Part shown: positions 63,473 through 64,000 of the stretch, one piece after another
How positions within the stretch are numbered: the stretch's first letter is position 1
How the letters are laid out: every line of letters starts with the position of its first letter
Assembly: GCF_000702945.1 (NCBI RefSeq)
Contig: NZ_JNLE01000003.1
Span: 2,713,501 to 2,777,500 of the forward strand
Source: Clostridium sp. KNHs205
Lineage (GTDB): Bacteria; Bacillota; Clostridia; Lachnospirales; Lachnospiraceae
DNA length: 64,000 nt
Direction of reading: 5' to 3'
Notes under the pieces: model-generated
Seen by the model: only the letters and a program-made list of their open reading frames with translations
Told to the model about the DNA's origin: nothing
Databases searched by the model: none
Made by a program: the position numbers and the translations under genes

Positions 63473-64000
63473 ATAAGAGACTATAAGAAGAACATTAAAT
63501 TTATACTTTTAACCTTGTTCAGCATCTTAATACTGACAGCCTGCACCTCTGATAGTCCCAATGAACCTTCCTCTGAGCTGTCAGAGAAAACAAAGACGGA
63601 AGATAAAGCGGACAACCCGGAGAAACCACCGGTAACCATGACGCCTGAAGCCGAACCCACGGAAGCTGTCGCTGCTGTTACAGTACCTACAGAAGCTTTA
63701 GCAACACAAGCACCCACGGAAGCCATAATAGTTACGGAGGGGACGACTATCCTTGAAAGATTTAATGTACCTGATGGATATAAGAGAGTGGAACAGGAGG
63801 AGGGTTCTTTTGGTTTCTATCTTCAGAATCTACCCTTGAAACCTGATGGTACGAAAGTGAAATATTATGACGGAAGAGAAAAACTCAAAGAGGTTTATTT
63901 AGCTGTGGCAGATTTTACCTTAGGTGACCGGGACTTACAGCAATGCGCCGATGGGGTTATACGCTTAAGGGCGGAATACCTTTACGAAAAAGAGGAATTC
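63473..64000 (+). CDS. DUF4846 lipoprotein, N-terminal part, start codon ATA
   Basis: The frame runs off the window. Reading from ATA 63473, an n-region RDYKKNIK, a hydrophobic core FILLTLFSILIL and lipobox LTAC give a complete lipoprotein signal, followed by a Glu/Thr/Pro-rich tether. The body, from about residue 92, begins RFNVPDGYKRVEQEEGSFGFYLQNLPLKPDG and reaches DRDLQQCADGVIRLRAEYLYEKEEF, the pattern of the DUF4846 family of unknown function. An in-frame TAG lies 18 bases before the ATA and no ATG, GTG or TTG occurs until TTG inside the membrane core. AAGGAGGG is 7 bases before the ATA. Extracytoplasmic, anchored to the membrane. Confidence 0.8.
   Translation, partial: MRDYKKNIKFILLTLFSILILTACTSDSPNEPSSELSEKTKTEDKADNPEKPPVTMTPEAEPTEAVAAVTVPTEALATQAPTEAIIVTEGTTILERFNVPDGYKRVEQEEGSFGFYLQNLPLKPDGTKVKYYDGREKLKEVYLAVADFTLGDRDLQQCADGVIRLRAEYLYEKEEF

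Overview
The window looks like a chromosomal segment of a low-GC, Gram-positive anaerobic Clostridia, most likely a plant-polysaccharide-degrading Lachnospiraceae. The support is strong AGGAGG-type ribosome binding sites, lipoprotein signal peptides, AraC/YesN regulators paired with ATPase-less sugar ABC transporters, many glycoside hydrolases, and a lactate permease/Etf/D-lactate dehydrogenase operon of the anaerobic type. No tRNA, rRNA, CRISPR array, prophage or replication origin was seen.

Layout. 1-6.3 kb: 3' end of a GH31 glycosidase, two flavin-dependent genes, a DUF1801 gene, a long palindromic repeat, a GH28 pectinase and a GH42-like remnant. 6.6-10 kb: a CarD-like regulator, then an AraC regulator divergent from a GH43 enzyme. 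10.1-11.7 kb: a complete IS4-family insertion sequence with a 7-bp target duplication. 12-18.7 kb: a secreted GH5 cellulase with two CBM3-like modules, a 17-bp tandem repeat, a DUF2140-like membrane protein, a beta-phosphoglucomutase/GH3 pair and a MATE remnant. 18.8-26.2 kb: a YesN/YesM two-component system divergent from a lipoprotein/permease/permease sugar importer, then an esterase remnant. 26.6-33.2 kb: a FadR/LldR-type regulator and a lactate operon (permease, EtfB, EtfA, FAD-linked lactate dehydrogenase) with clear operators and a leader terminator. 33.3-37.6 kb: NrdI-like flavodoxin, a broken glycosyltransferase with an intact promoter-operator, and an OmpR-type two-component system split by a 40-bp tandem repeat. 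37.7-59.9 kb: a Gram-positive polysaccharide utilisation locus with two AraC regulators, GH115, DUF2264, DUF1961, a second sugar importer, a PL26-like exo-rhamnogalacturonan lyase and a GH2 enzyme. 60-64 kb: PhzF, cardiolipin synthase, AlkD and the start of a DUF4846 lipoprotein.

How the genes work together. The glycosidases, extracellular (GH5) or cytoplasmic (most others, which lack signal peptides), would cut cellulose, xylan side chains and pectin/RG-I fragments. The two importers, which need a shared ATPase encoded elsewhere, would bring in oligosaccharides, and each is tied to a local AraC-type regulator. The lactate operon matches the Etf-coupled (confurcating) lactate oxidation system of acetogens.

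Most notable signals: two genes whose only sensible start codon is ATA with a well-placed Shine-Dalgarno; two families of about 140-226-bp palindromic repeats, one showing compensatory changes between copies; a promoter motif shared with identical spacing by two genes of the large locus; a lactate-operon leader with two LldR-type operators flanking an intrinsic terminator; and several tandem repeats, both intergenic and inside enzymes.
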